Below, piece by piece: positions 1-7,690 of a stretch of 17,838 bases of DNA. Made by a program: the position numbers and the translations under genes. This DNA is from Candidatus Poribacteria bacterium (lineage in GTDB: Bacteria; Poribacteria; DTPJ01): NCBI GenBank assembly GCA_011334435.1, contig DTPJ01000647.1, positions 1-17,838 of the forward strand, given 5' to 3'. Each line of letters starts with the position of its first letter. Position 1 is the first letter of the stretch. The notes beneath the pieces are model-generated. The model was given only the letters and a program-made list of their open reading frames with translations, was not told the origin of the DNA and did no database searches.

Positions 1-204
1 AAAAGCACTAATAAGAGGAGTAAGAGCTCCTACAGCCAAACCCATCCATTGACCAAGGACCAAACCCGCAAGAAGAGTAGTAAAGTGTAAAGGCAAAAGA
101 ATACTTCCTAATTGTGTTCCACCAACAGAATGAAAAATTAGCGATAGGGCAATGCCTATTGCTATAAACAAACCACCTAACACAATAGTTTTTATATTAC
201 TCAT
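1..204 (-). CDS. ECF transporter S component, N-terminal part (runs off window)
   Basis: This reading frame opens with ATG at 204-202 and stays open for 68 codons to the window edge, so the C-terminus is missing. The visible part begins with a hydrophobic segment (about residues 6-25). Residues 36-67 follow the pattern of energy-coupling-factor S components: LLPLH, then LLAGLVLG, then GLAVGALTPLIS. S components are small membrane proteins that bind a vitamin or other micronutrient and work with a shared EcfA/EcfT module, which is not visible here. The substrate cannot be read from this part. The start overlaps the stop of the upstream small gene by 8 bases (ATGAGTAA), an arrangement typical of translational coupling, and no clear ribosome binding site lies directly before it. 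The family call is from remembered family pattern, so the class is fairly sure and the substrate unknown. Confidence 0.7.
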   Translation of the reverse strand, partial: MSNIKTIVLGGLFIAIGIALSLIFHSVGGTQLGSILLPLHFTTLLAGLVLGQWMGLAVGALTPLISAF

Positions 205-541
205 TGATTTTTGGGAGCACATCATGTGGGAGCACATCATGTATATGAGGTATTATATACGTAGAGGATGTGCTCCTCCGAAACCTCCTTTCCTTATTGA
301 TATTTTCCTCTACGCTCTTAATTGGTATCAAACCATCTTCCTTTGCTTGTTTTTCAGAAAGACTTGGCATTACTAAGATATAGAATCTTTCTGCCATCAA
401 AGCGTCATGAAATGCCTTGTATCCACCAATTGTATAATGTTCTCTCAATGCTATTTCTCTTTCTTTATTATTTTTGTGGTCTGTAAACATATAGTAAAAA
501 TAATCATTTCCCATACCTTCTCTACTTTGGGTAAGCAGCAC
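197..541 (-). CDS. small protein of unknown function
   Basis: I do not recognise this 114-residue protein. It is charged and aromatic-rich, with no signal peptide and no obvious membrane segment. The best start is GTG at 541-539, preceded by GAGAGG only three bases away, which is close; an ATG at 514 is an alternative, also with a purine-rich stretch very near. The far C-terminus carries a five-residue duplication (HDVLP twice), a direct result of the 15-base tandem repeat at 212-241, so the tail may be a recent in-frame expansion. The stop codon overlaps the start of the ECF S component, which argues that both genes are translated. It is separated from the racemase gene upstream by 91 bases of AT-rich DNA. 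It could be a spurious or decaying frame. Confidence 0.45.
   Translation of the reverse strand: MLLTQSREGMGNDYFYYMFTDHKNNKEREIALREHYTIGGYKAFHDALMAERFYILVMPSLSEKQAKEDGLIPIKSVEENINKERRFRRSTSSTYIIPHIHDVLPHDVLPKINE
212..241. repeat. 15-base tandem repeat, two copies
   Basis: TGGGAGCACATCATG occurs at 212-226 and again, identical, at 227-241. The length is a multiple of three, so the small reading frame over it is kept and gains a second HDVLP. Both copies lie within 40 bases upstream of the ECF S-component start. Confidence 0.9.
214..276 (-). promoter_or_regulatory. possible alternative hairpins before the ECF gene
   Basis: GATGTGCTCC on the plus strand at 267-276 is the exact reverse complement of GGAGCACATC, which occurs twice because of the tandem repeat, at 214-223 and at 229-238. 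The transcript could therefore fold either way: a 10-pair stem with a 28-base loop, or the same stem with a longer loop. The inner loop has a further 6-base inverted repeat (241-246 with 255-260). The distal arm ends nine bases before the ATG at 204, so the alternative fold could cover the translation start. No known riboswitch class is recognised. The structure is clear from sequence; a regulatory role is inference. Confidence 0.4.
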
Positions 542-632
542 TATCCTCTCTTTCCATTTAATTATTTTTATATTTATATCAAATAATAATTCTTTTTAAT
601 CATTTGACTCTTCTTATTCCGAGGCTGCGGTA

Positions 633-1886
633 TTATACGTAGGGAAGAGTAGAACCTGCATAAGGAATAACAAGCACTTCAGCATCTTTACCATGTTTTA
701 ATAATGCACTATTCAATGCCTCTGTTACAGAAAGTGCAGGTATTAGAAAAATGCTTTCTACGGTTGCTCTGTCAAGACTAGAAACAAGGTATATTTCAGC
801 CCTTTTTAAAACTTTGCAGACTCCGGCTGCTTTATGGCCCCCTAATACAAAGTTTTCCTGTATCCATTTGAGAGGTTGATCAGGCGATTCGGCCTTTTCC
901 ATCCAGCTTTCAAAAGTAGATTCGCCAAATCCTTCACGACATTCGGCCACAAGTATTATGCTTCCGTTGTCTTTAACAGCATGACTAGCGTTATCTAAAG
1001 CCTTTTGTGCTTGATAAAGATTAATGTCTTTTGGATAGCCACCAGCAGATGCTATTACTATATCGCCCTTTTTTTCTATCTTCCTTTTATACATCTTGTC
1101 AATATACTCTACTCCTTCTCGATGGGCCTTTATTGGATCTCCAGCAACCACTTTTACTATTTCTTTATTGCTATTTAATACTGCATTTACAATGAAATCG
1201 ACTCCTACAAGCTTGCCTGCCTCTTCAATATCTTCTCGGACTGGATTACCATTGATCCTTCCAGCAACCGCTCCTGGCATTACCATCATAGAATGATTTG
1301 TCTCTATTGTTCTTTTACTGCAGACACCAGGTAGAAGTGCTTTATGTCCCCCACTATAACCGGCAAACCAGTGAAGCTCTATATTTCCTGTTGCAATGAG
1401 AAAATCTGCCTCAGCTACAGGTCTGTAGACTTCTACGGGCGTTCCTCTTGTTGTGGTCCCAATATATATACAATCATTAATATCGTGGTTTATACACTTT
1501 ACTTTATTGTATACAGAATCCCCTACCAATTTTCTCTTTTCTTCCTCGGTCAGTTTTCTATGGAATCCAAGACCGAAGATAATTATAATATCCTCATATG
1601 ATACCCCAGATTCTATGAGTTCTTCAATAATAGGGGGAATTAATATATGAGAAGGTACTGGTCTTGTATTATCACTTACAAGTATCACTGCATTCTTTGC
1701 CTTCTTTTCCTTAATCATTTGCTTTAACGGAGCACTCCCAATAGGATGTTCCAAGGCATATCTAACTTCAAAAATAGGATCTCTTACTCCTGGAAGCTCC
1801 TCAGGATATAAAGTACCATAAAAATTTGACTCAGGTATGTCAACATTAACAAGAGTTTCTCCATATTTCAGTTGAACCCTATGCAT
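633..1886 (-). CDS. LarA-family nickel-pincer racemase/epimerase; candidate malate racemase
   Basis: This 417-residue protein matches lactate racemase LarA in length and layout. LarA-type enzymes use a covalent nickel-pincer nucleotide to racemise alpha-hydroxy acids in the cytoplasm. The residues corresponding to L. plantarum LarA H108, H174, K184 and H200 are all present as H109, H172, K182 and H198, with the last three at exactly the LarA spacing; SDNTRPVP (71-78) is also typical. The cofactor should therefore bind and the enzyme should be active. I start at ATG 1886-1884 because GAGG sits six bases before it; the longer GTG start at 1898 would use that same stretch as codons. LarA relatives act on several hydroxy acids, and specificity cannot be read from motifs. 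The position right after malic enzyme suggests malate. The cofactor genes larB, larC and larE are not in the window. Confidence 0.85.
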   Translation of the reverse strand: MHRVQLKYGETLVNVDIPESNFYGTLYPEELPGVRDPIFEVRYALEHPIGSAPLKQMIKEKKAKNAVILVSDNTRPVPSHILIPPIIEELIESGVSYEDIIIIFGLGFHRKLTEEEKRKLVGDSVYNKVKCINHDINDCIYIGTTTRGTPVEVYRPVAEADFLIATGNIELHWFAGYSGGHKALLPGVCSKRTIETNHSMMVMPGAVAGRINGNPVREDIEEAGKLVGVDFIVNAVLNSNKEIVKVVAGDPIKAHREGVEYIDKMYKRKIEKKGDIVIASAGGYPKDINLYQAQKALDNASHAVKDNGSIILVAECREGFGESTFESWMEKAESPDQPLKWIQENFVLGGHKAAGVCKVLKRAEIYLVSSLDRATVESIFLIPALSVTEALNSALLKHGKDAEVLVIPYAGSTLPYV

Positions 1887-1970
1887 AATTTTCCTCACTT
1901 TCTATGCCATATTATACTATAAAAAGAAAGATACATAAAAATCCTTTTTAGTTTGGTGATTACAAAACTA

Positions 1971-3314
1971 TCACGGGAGTTTAATAAATTTGTTCTCAGT
2001 TAAGCATTTCGTCATATTACGTGCGTATTCGATCCTTTCTTTTGCTATAGCGAACAGCTTATCTCTACTCATAGTTTTCCTTGCTACTCCTTGCTCAATT
2101 GCCTTCATACCTACTGCTGTTGCAACCTCCGGGTAAACGTCAAATTCATCCATTGTAGGAATAAGATAATCTTCCGAGAGCCCTTTTTTCTCTGCAAATT
2201 TTGAGAGAGCCTGGGCAGCTGCGATACACATCTCGTCTGTAATTGTCGTTGCTTGGACATCCAGGACTCCGCGGAAAATACCGGGGAACCCAAGAGAGTT
2301 ATTGACTTGGTTTGGGAAATCCGATCTTCCAGTTGCTACAATTCTTGCACCAGCTTCCTTTGCATCCCACGGCCAAATCTCAGGGATAGGGTTTGCACCT
2401 GCAAAAAGAATTGCATCTTTAGCCATGGTTGAAATCCATTCTTTCTTAACCGTATCTGGACCTGATTTCGAGTAGCAATACACGACATCTGCACCTTTGA
2501 AAACTTCCTCAGGACCTCCAACAATTCCCTCAGAATTTGTAATCTGGGCAAAGTGCCATTTAGCTTCAAACTCACCCTGTAAGTCTGTTCTTCCCTTGTG
2601 GAGAGTTCCTTTGCTATCTGCCATTATTATGTTTTCTGGCCTTACCCCGGCACTTATAAGCATTCTTGCAGTAGCAATGCTGGCGGCACCAGCTCCAAAA
2701 AAGCCAACCTTGATTTCTTCAATTTTTTTCCCTACAATCTTCAAAGCACTATAAAGTCCTGCAAGGTTGACGGTTGCTGTTCCTTGCTGATCATCATGCC
2801 AAACAGGTATCTTGCAGTCTTTTCTAAGCTCATCTAAAACATAGAAACACTTAGGCTGGGAGATATCCTCCAGATTAATTCCTCCAAAACTTGGAGCAAT
2901 AAGTCGAACAGTTTCAATGATCTTGTCCGGATCCTTGGTATCCAGACAAAGTGGCACAGCATCTACCCCCCCAAGGTATTTGAATAGCAATGCCTTTCCT
3001 TCCATAACAGGCATTGCTGCTTCAGGACCGATATCACCAAGACCAAGAACCCTTGTTCCATCTGTTACAATAGCTATTGTATTTGCCCTATTTGTATATT
3101 CATAAGATAAATTGATATCTTCCTTTATAGCTTCACAAGGTGCAGCAACACCTGGAGTGTACCAAATAGCAAAGTCATTAACATCCCTGACGGGGCATTT
3201 AAGTGCGGTCTGTACTTTTCCCTTATAAAAGGCGTGAAGTTTCATCGCATCTTCTGCTGGCTTTTTCGCTTTTGCAATAAGTTCTTCCTTACTAAACTTC
3301 TTTTTTGCCTCCAT
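1971..3314 (-). CDS. NAD(P)-dependent malic enzyme (oxaloacetate-decarboxylating)
   Basis: The 447-residue protein is a short bacterial-type malic enzyme, converting L-malate and NAD(P)+ to pyruvate and CO2 with a divalent metal. Seen in order are YTPGVA (52-57, catalytic Tyr52), the VTDGTRVLGLGDIGPEAAMP stretch (83-102), the catalytic-lysine segment GKALLF (Lys107), metal ligands in NLEDI (E149, D150) and HDDQQGTA (D174, D175), and a Rossmann glycine motif GFFGAGAASIA (204-214). There is no C-terminal phosphotransacetylase-like domain, unlike the large MaeB type. The ATG at 3314 has AGGAGG nine bases before it. It follows the alcohol dehydrogenase after a 106-base gap and precedes the LarA homologue by 84 bases. 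The enzyme is specific for L-malate in known members, which makes a racemase partner meaningful. Choice of NAD or NADP is not decided here. Confidence 0.93.
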   Translation of the reverse strand: MEAKKKFSKEELIAKAKKPAEDAMKLHAFYKGKVQTALKCPVRDVNDFAIWYTPGVAAPCEAIKEDINLSYEYTNRANTIAIVTDGTRVLGLGDIGPEAAMPVMEGKALLFKYLGGVDAVPLCLDTKDPDKIIETVRLIAPSFGGINLEDISQPKCFYVLDELRKDCKIPVWHDDQQGTATVNLAGLYSALKIVGKKIEEIKVGFFGAGAASIATARMLISAGVRPENIIMADSKGTLHKGRTDLQGEFEAKWHFAQITNSEGIVGGPEEVFKGADVVYCYSKSGPDTVKKEWISTMAKDAILFAGANPIPEIWPWDAKEAGARIVATGRSDFPNQVNNSLGFPGIFRGVLDVQATTITDEMCIAAAQALSKFAEKKGLSEDYLIPTMDEFDVYPEVATAVGMKAIEQGVARKTMSRDKLFAIAKERIEYARNMTKCLTENKFIKLP

Positions 3315-3420
3315 ATCTTTTTGCCTCCTGTTCTTCCTATTATTTCTTACTTTACAAGCTTTTATGAGACGGAAACTAACAAGTATCTGTCTAAATCTTG
3401 TTTTCTTTTTTAAAGGCTAT

Positions 3421-4590
3421 TCATTTTTCATTTCGCATTTGGAATTGATCCTCCTGCATATATAAAACGATTTTGGAACTCTCTAAACTTAAAGAAATTT
3501 GAAGAACCTCCGTAACTTTTTTAAGAGGAAAACGATGTGATATTATTCTCTCTATTGGTAAGTATCTAGACCATCTCATTAGCATTCTCATGCTTGGGCC
3601 GTAACTAGTTGCTTCGTCTCCCCCTATCCCAATAATTCTGGCATTTTTCGACAGTATAAGGTGAGGATCTATATTAACTTTCCCGGCAGAAACAAAATTA
3701 CCCACCTCAATGTAAAAGCCACCGTTACGCAAAAGTTGTAACCCCTGTATAAAAGCCTCTGGAGTACCTGCTGCTTCTACTACTACATCAGCACCTCGGC
3801 CATCAGTAATGTCATAGACAGACTTCTTTAAGGTATCTGCATCGGTCTTGCTTATATTAAAGGTAAAATCGGCACTTAGTTCTTTTGCAATAGAGAGTCG
3901 ATAGTCTGATTTATCGATTGCAATTATATCATCTGCTCCAAGCATTCGGGCTTTTATTATATGAAGTAGTCCTATCGGCCCTGCCCCAATTACTAATACC
4001 GTATCCCCGAATCTAAAACCTTCACGATTTACAGAAGAAAATTCTTTCGCCTTGTCCAAGCCTGCTGTTACTGCCATTGGCTCCGTAAGAACAGCTAAAT
4101 TAGAAGGAACTTCATCAGGTACTTTAAATAGCTTAGTGCCTGGAAGAAGATACATTATTTCTGACCAACCACCAAATAAATAAGGAGGAGATTTACAGTT
4201 TAACTGATTCCCATAATCAATGGGATCAGGGCACATATAAGGCGGAAACCCATGAGCAGAAAAATAGTCGTCTTTGCAGGAAATATTGGGTAAAACAACT
4301 ACGCGATCACCTTCACGTAACACTGATCCATAAAAGTCTCTTAGTTTTTCTTCTCTCGGACCGATCTCAAGTATTCTTCCAACAATTTCGTGACCAGGAA
4401 TAACAGGATATTCAATCGGTTTTCCACCATATTGAACGTTTTGCCCTAAAAAAGTATGCTTATCAGTTCCACATATTCCACACATTTCAACTTTTAGGGT
4501 AACGCAATTCTTATCAGGTGGTGTATAGGGAAATTCTCTCAATTCAATTCTCCCTGGAGACGAAATTACTGCTGCTAACACTTTGTCCAT
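3421..4590 (-). CDS. zinc-dependent medium-chain alcohol/polyol dehydrogenase
   Basis: This 389-residue protein belongs to the sorbitol/threonine dehydrogenase branch of the medium-chain family. Catalytic zinc ligands are visible as Cys40 in GICGTD, His67-Glu68 in PGHE and the Glu of LTEPMAV. The NAD-binding motif is VIGAGPIG. The structural-zinc lobe is unusual: it has only scattered cysteines (SCKDD, YMCPD, LNCKS) rather than the compact four-cysteine cluster. ATG at 4590-4588 is chosen because GAGG lies nine bases before it; a GTG at 4605 would add five residues. It lies 31 bases after an iolG-type gene in the inositol operon, so an inositol or keto-inositol stereoisomer is a likely substrate. 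Thermotoga maritima uses a zinc dehydrogenase in inositol breakdown, which supports that reading. The exact substrate is unknown. Confidence 0.8.
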   Translation of the reverse strand: MDKVLAAVISSPGRIELREFPYTPPDKNCVTLKVEMCGICGTDKHTFLGQNVQYGGKPIEYPVIPGHEIVGRILEIGPREEKLRDFYGSVLREGDRVVVLPNISCKDDYFSAHGFPPYMCPDPIDYGNQLNCKSPPYLFGGWSEIMYLLPGTKLFKVPDEVPSNLAVLTEPMAVTAGLDKAKEFSSVNREGFRFGDTVLVIGAGPIGLLHIIKARMLGADDIIAIDKSDYRLSIAKELSADFTFNISKTDADTLKKSVYDITDGRGADVVVEAAGTPEAFIQGLQLLRNGGFYIEVGNFVSAGKVNIDPHLILSKNARIIGIGGDEATSYGPSMRMLMRWSRYLPIERIISHRFPLKKVTEVLQISLSLESSKIVLYMQEDQFQMRNEK

Positions 4591-4621
4591 TTTAATCAAC
4601 CTCACTTTAGATAAGCAGCAT

Positions 4622-5668
4622 TCAGATACCTTTCAAATTACCTACTAATATTGGTTTATTTTCTTTAGATGATATTTTTGCACATTCTGCAACAAGATTT
4701 GCTTTATATCCGTCCTCAGCTGTAGGTAAAGGTGTTTTATTTTCAAAGATACACCTCACAAATTCATATAATTCTTCAAAATATGACTCTTCATACCTAT
4801 GTTTAGTATGCATCAGAGGCCTATGAGGAGGGACATCTTGCAAGGGTTTATCTAGTAAAAGACCGTTTGCGTCTGTTAATGCAGTTGCGGTTTCCCTATC
4901 GTTTAAGATTAGGATGCTTCCCTTAGAACCAAATACTTCTAAACGTTGGTCATAACCATAAACTGATTTCATACTTCCTTCTATAACAGCAATAGCTCCG
5001 CCACTCATTTCCAGCAAAACTACTGCCGTATCGTAATCTCCGAGCTCTTTGATTCTCGGTTCCCATTTCACTGAACCAACAGCATAAACTCTTTCAACTT
5101 CTTGGCTTGTTATATATCTCACTATATCAAATTCATGAATAAATATATCGTAAAAAAGGCCTCCAGAACTTGTTAAAAAATCAACGCCATGAATTTCAGG
5201 ATCTCTAGTAATATCTCGTATTATGTGTATTTCACCAATTTTATCACCTTTCACTATGTCATGAATTTTTTTATAATTATGATCGAACCTTCTATTAAAG
5301 CCTACCTGTAACTTTGTATTATTTTTTTCCACAAGTTTCAAAAGCTCTTTGGCTGATTCGAGATTATGAGTTAAAGGCTTTTCAGTGAAAATCCATCTTT
5401 TGCCACTTTTTATTGCCGAAGAAATTATTTCATAGTGTAAAACAGTTGGTACTGCAATCACAATAGCGTCTATCTCAGGGTCATCCATAACCTCTTCCCA
5501 GGAAGCTGCAACATTGGGTATGCCAAGCATTCTAGCCAAATACGAAGCTTTTTTTACATCTATATCATAAATAACCTTTAAATAAACTTCCCTCATTTTT
5601 AGAAGATTTTCGGCATGTAGCGAACCCATATTGCCCATACCTATTACTCCAAATTTTACTTTTTCCAT
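4622..5668 (-). CDS. IolG-type inositol dehydrogenase (Gfo/Idh/MocA family), copy 1
   Basis: The 348-residue protein is a Gfo/Idh/MocA oxidoreductase. The N-terminal Rossmann motif GVIGMGNMGSLHAENL (7-22) is followed by EKP with Lys97, the GFNRRFD motif (123-129) typical of inositol dehydrogenases, and Asp174 and His178 in YDIFIHEFD. These correspond to K97, D172 and H176 of B. subtilis IolG, so the catalytic triad is complete. IolG oxidises myo-inositol to scyllo-inosose with NAD+; relatives act on scyllo- or chiro-inositol. A run of G residues (AGGGGGTAGGG) lies before the ATG at 5668 and can serve as ribosome binding site. It follows a second IolG-like gene by 15 bases. Two tandem copies suggest different inositol isomers or a second oxidation step; which copy takes myo-inositol is not clear. 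Confidence 0.85.
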   Translation of the reverse strand: MEKVKFGVIGMGNMGSLHAENLLKMREVYLKVIYDIDVKKASYLARMLGIPNVAASWEEVMDDPEIDAIVIAVPTVLHYEIISSAIKSGKRWIFTEKPLTHNLESAKELLKLVEKNNTKLQVGFNRRFDHNYKKIHDIVKGDKIGEIHIIRDITRDPEIHGVDFLTSSGGLFYDIFIHEFDIVRYITSQEVERVYAVGSVKWEPRIKELGDYDTAVVLLEMSGGAIAVIEGSMKSVYGYDQRLEVFGSKGSILILNDRETATALTDANGLLLDKPLQDVPPHRPLMHTKHRYEESYFEELYEFVRCIFENKTPLPTAEDGYKANLVAECAKISSKENKPILVGNLKGI

Positions 5669-5683
5669 AGCCCTACCCCCTAT

Positions 5684-6697
5684 TTACAGAATCTCAGCAA
5701 TTTTCACAGGCCTTTTTTCGTTAGCGGACTTACTAGATGCAATTGCAAGAACAGTTGCCCAAAGACCATCAAGCCCAGTAACCATAGGTTCCTTATCCTC
5801 CAGTATACAGCTTATGAAATTTTCCATTTCTGTTAGGTAGGAATCTTTATAACGTTCTCTGAAGAAGAATAATGGGTTGTCAATATGCGTTCCACTTTCG
5901 TCTCTAATAACAGCATTTGTCGGGCGCTCATTAAATACTATAACACCTCCTTTTGCACCAAATACCTCAACACGTTGGTCGTAACCATATATGGATTTCA
6001 GACTATTGTCTATTGTGCATATACTCCCGTCCTCAAAAGTTAAAATTGAAACCACTGTATCATAATCACCAATTTCACAATATTTTGGATTTATTAAGCA
6101 TCTTCCAACAGTATAAACTTGTACTGGATTATTTCCTTTAAGAAATCTCGCCATATCGAAATCATGAATGGTGGTATCCATAAATATTCCTCCAGAGATT
6201 TTGGCGGCTTCAACAGAGGGTGGTTCTGGGTCTCTGGAAACAATGTTAATTGTAAAAATGTCTCCAAGTTTTCCTGTCTCAATGAATTCATGAACTTTGC
6301 TAAAATTTCTATCAAAACGTCTATTAAACCCTACTTGAAGCTTAATTCCGGCTCTTTGTACCTCGTCTAAAGCTTTCTTTATTTCAAATAAATTATAGCC
6401 AATAGGCTTTTCACAGAATACATGTTTACCAGCCTTAGCAGACTCAATAATAAATTCAGGATGGGTTCCACCAGGGGAAGATATAACTATAGCTTCGACT
6501 CGGGGGTTATGAATTAACTCAAGGGGTTCTTGAGTCACGGTATCTATTCCAAGTTTTTCTGCCCAATTTTTGATCTCATTAGCTCTGGCATCTGCAATAC
6601 CAATTACTTCAGCTTTTGGTATTCTCTCAACAAGATTCTCTATATGAACTCTTCCTATACTTCCTGCCCCAATTATTCCTAAACCCAGCTTTTTCAT
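5684..6697 (-). CDS. iolG: IolG-type inositol dehydrogenase (Gfo/Idh/MocA family), copy 2
   Basis: This 337-residue protein has the same build as its downstream neighbour: Rossmann motif GIIGAGSIGRVHIENL (7-22), EKP with Lys97, GFNRRFD (123-129), and Asp174/His178 in MDTTIHDFDM. The GGIFMDTTIHDFDM stretch is closer to classical IolG than the FYDIFIHEFD version next door, so this is the better candidate for myo-inositol 2-dehydrogenase, making scyllo-inosose and NADH. The ATG at 6697 is preceded by GAGGAGG nine bases away. It follows iolE after 21 bases, keeping enzyme order within the pathway. The two copies look like an old tandem duplication: key motifs sit at identical residue numbers, but most other positions differ. 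Substrate assignment is inferred from context. Confidence 0.87.
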   Translation of the reverse strand: MKKLGLGIIGAGSIGRVHIENLVERIPKAEVIGIADARANEIKNWAEKLGIDTVTQEPLELIHNPRVEAIVISSPGGTHPEFIIESAKAGKHVFCEKPIGYNLFEIKKALDEVQRAGIKLQVGFNRRFDRNFSKVHEFIETGKLGDIFTINIVSRDPEPPSVEAAKISGGIFMDTTIHDFDMARFLKGNNPVQVYTVGRCLINPKYCEIGDYDTVVSILTFEDGSICTIDNSLKSIYGYDQRVEVFGAKGGVIVFNERPTNAVIRDESGTHIDNPLFFFRERYKDSYLTEMENFISCILEDKEPMVTGLDGLWATVLAIASSKSANEKRPVKIAEIL

Positions 6698-6718
6698 GCT
6701 TTTAAACCTCCTCAGTCT

Positions 6719-7615
6719 CTATGCGTTAATTATCTGGCTGAGGTAAGTTCTAGCTTTTATAGCATATTCTAATGGAGGAGCTTTTTTGGGGTCTTGTTCT
6801 GCCTCAACAATTATCCATCCTTCATAATTGATTCTCTTTAGTTCCTTAATTATAGGTATAAAATCAATCATACCATCACCTGGTACAGTAAAAATACCAA
6901 GCTTCACTGCATCTAAAAAACTCATATCTTTTTCAATTGCTAGCTCCATAATATTTTTACGTACATCCTTAAAATGCAAATGTTTTACACGGTCTGGAAA
7001 TCTTTTAATTAACTCTAGAGGATCTCCCCCTGCAAGTGTCATATGTCCAGTATCAACAAGAAGGCTCACTAAATTAGGGTCAGTCATCTCCATTAATTTT
7101 ACCGTCTCCTCAAAAGTCTGCACACCTGTTCCCATATGATGATGATAGACAATTCTCATATTTTTTTCCGCAGCAATCTTACCAAGTGTATGAAGCCCTT
7201 CCACTAATTTTTTCCAGTCAGAGGAACTAAAAACAGGTCTATGGCTTAAAGGTACTTGGCTTGCTTCTCTGTCGAATATTCCTTCTTCAGCCACTACAAT
7301 AACTTTGGCGCCCATCTCATAAAGGAAATCCCGATGCCTAACAAATCTGTCAACTGTCTCTTTAAGAGGTTTTGTAGTAAGATAGCAACCAAACCAAGCA
7401 CTTGCAACACTCAAATGTCTTAAGTCAAGTTCTCTTTTTAAAATTTTTGGATCTCTCGGAAACTTAATTCCAACTTCGCAACCTTCATATCCAGCAAGTG
7501 CCATTTCGTCGATACACTGCTCAAAAGAGATATCTCCACCTAGTTCGTCTGGAATATCATCATTCGTCCATCCAATTGGAGAGATACCAACTTTAATTTT
7601 GCTTTCTTCGCTCAT
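6719..7615 (-). CDS. iolE: inosose dehydratase IolE
   Basis: IolE dehydrates scyllo-inosose to 3D-trihydroxycyclohexane-1,2-dione. The 298-residue protein is a xylose-isomerase-like TIM barrel. It begins with the family signature GISPIGWTNDD (10-20), close to the GIAPIGWRNDD of B. subtilis IolE. Likely metal ligands and catalytic residues are in VYHHHMGTG (156-164), VDTGH (D188, H191), HLHFKD (H214) and IVEAEQDP (E271). The ATG at 7615 has GGAGG seven bases upstream; starting further out at 7687 would add 24 residues unlike the family. A 75-base gap separates it from iolD. The product feeds directly into IolD. Confidence 0.92.
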   Translation of the reverse strand: MSEESKIKVGISPIGWTNDDIPDELGGDISFEQCIDEMALAGYEGCEVGIKFPRDPKILKRELDLRHLSVASAWFGCYLTTKPLKETVDRFVRHRDFLYEMGAKVIVVAEEGIFDREASQVPLSHRPVFSSSDWKKLVEGLHTLGKIAAEKNMRIVYHHHMGTGVQTFEETVKLMEMTDPNLVSLLVDTGHMTLAGGDPLELIKRFPDRVKHLHFKDVRKNIMELAIEKDMSFLDAVKLGIFTVPGDGMIDFIPIIKELKRINYEGWIIVEAEQDPKKAPPLEYAIKARTYLSQIINA

Positions 7616-7690
7616 TCTAACACCTCCATTATCATATATTTTTAATATCCGAGACCTTTTACAACTTTTGCCCGGAATGCTTCTCAACTA

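Noticed and set aside
205..300. Riboswitch before the ECF S component
   Set aside because: No conserved core of a TPP, FMN, folate or preQ1 riboswitch could be recognised; the structure is explained by a recent tandem repeat.
542..632. Terminator after the racemase gene
   Set aside because: Only a short CCG/CGG stem is seen, with no U-run; the rest of the 91 bases is AT-rich without clear structure.
3315..3420. Separate promoter or terminator before malic enzyme
   Set aside because: A weak AGAC/GTCT inverted repeat and no convincing -35/-10 pair were found, so operon read-through is as likely as a new start.
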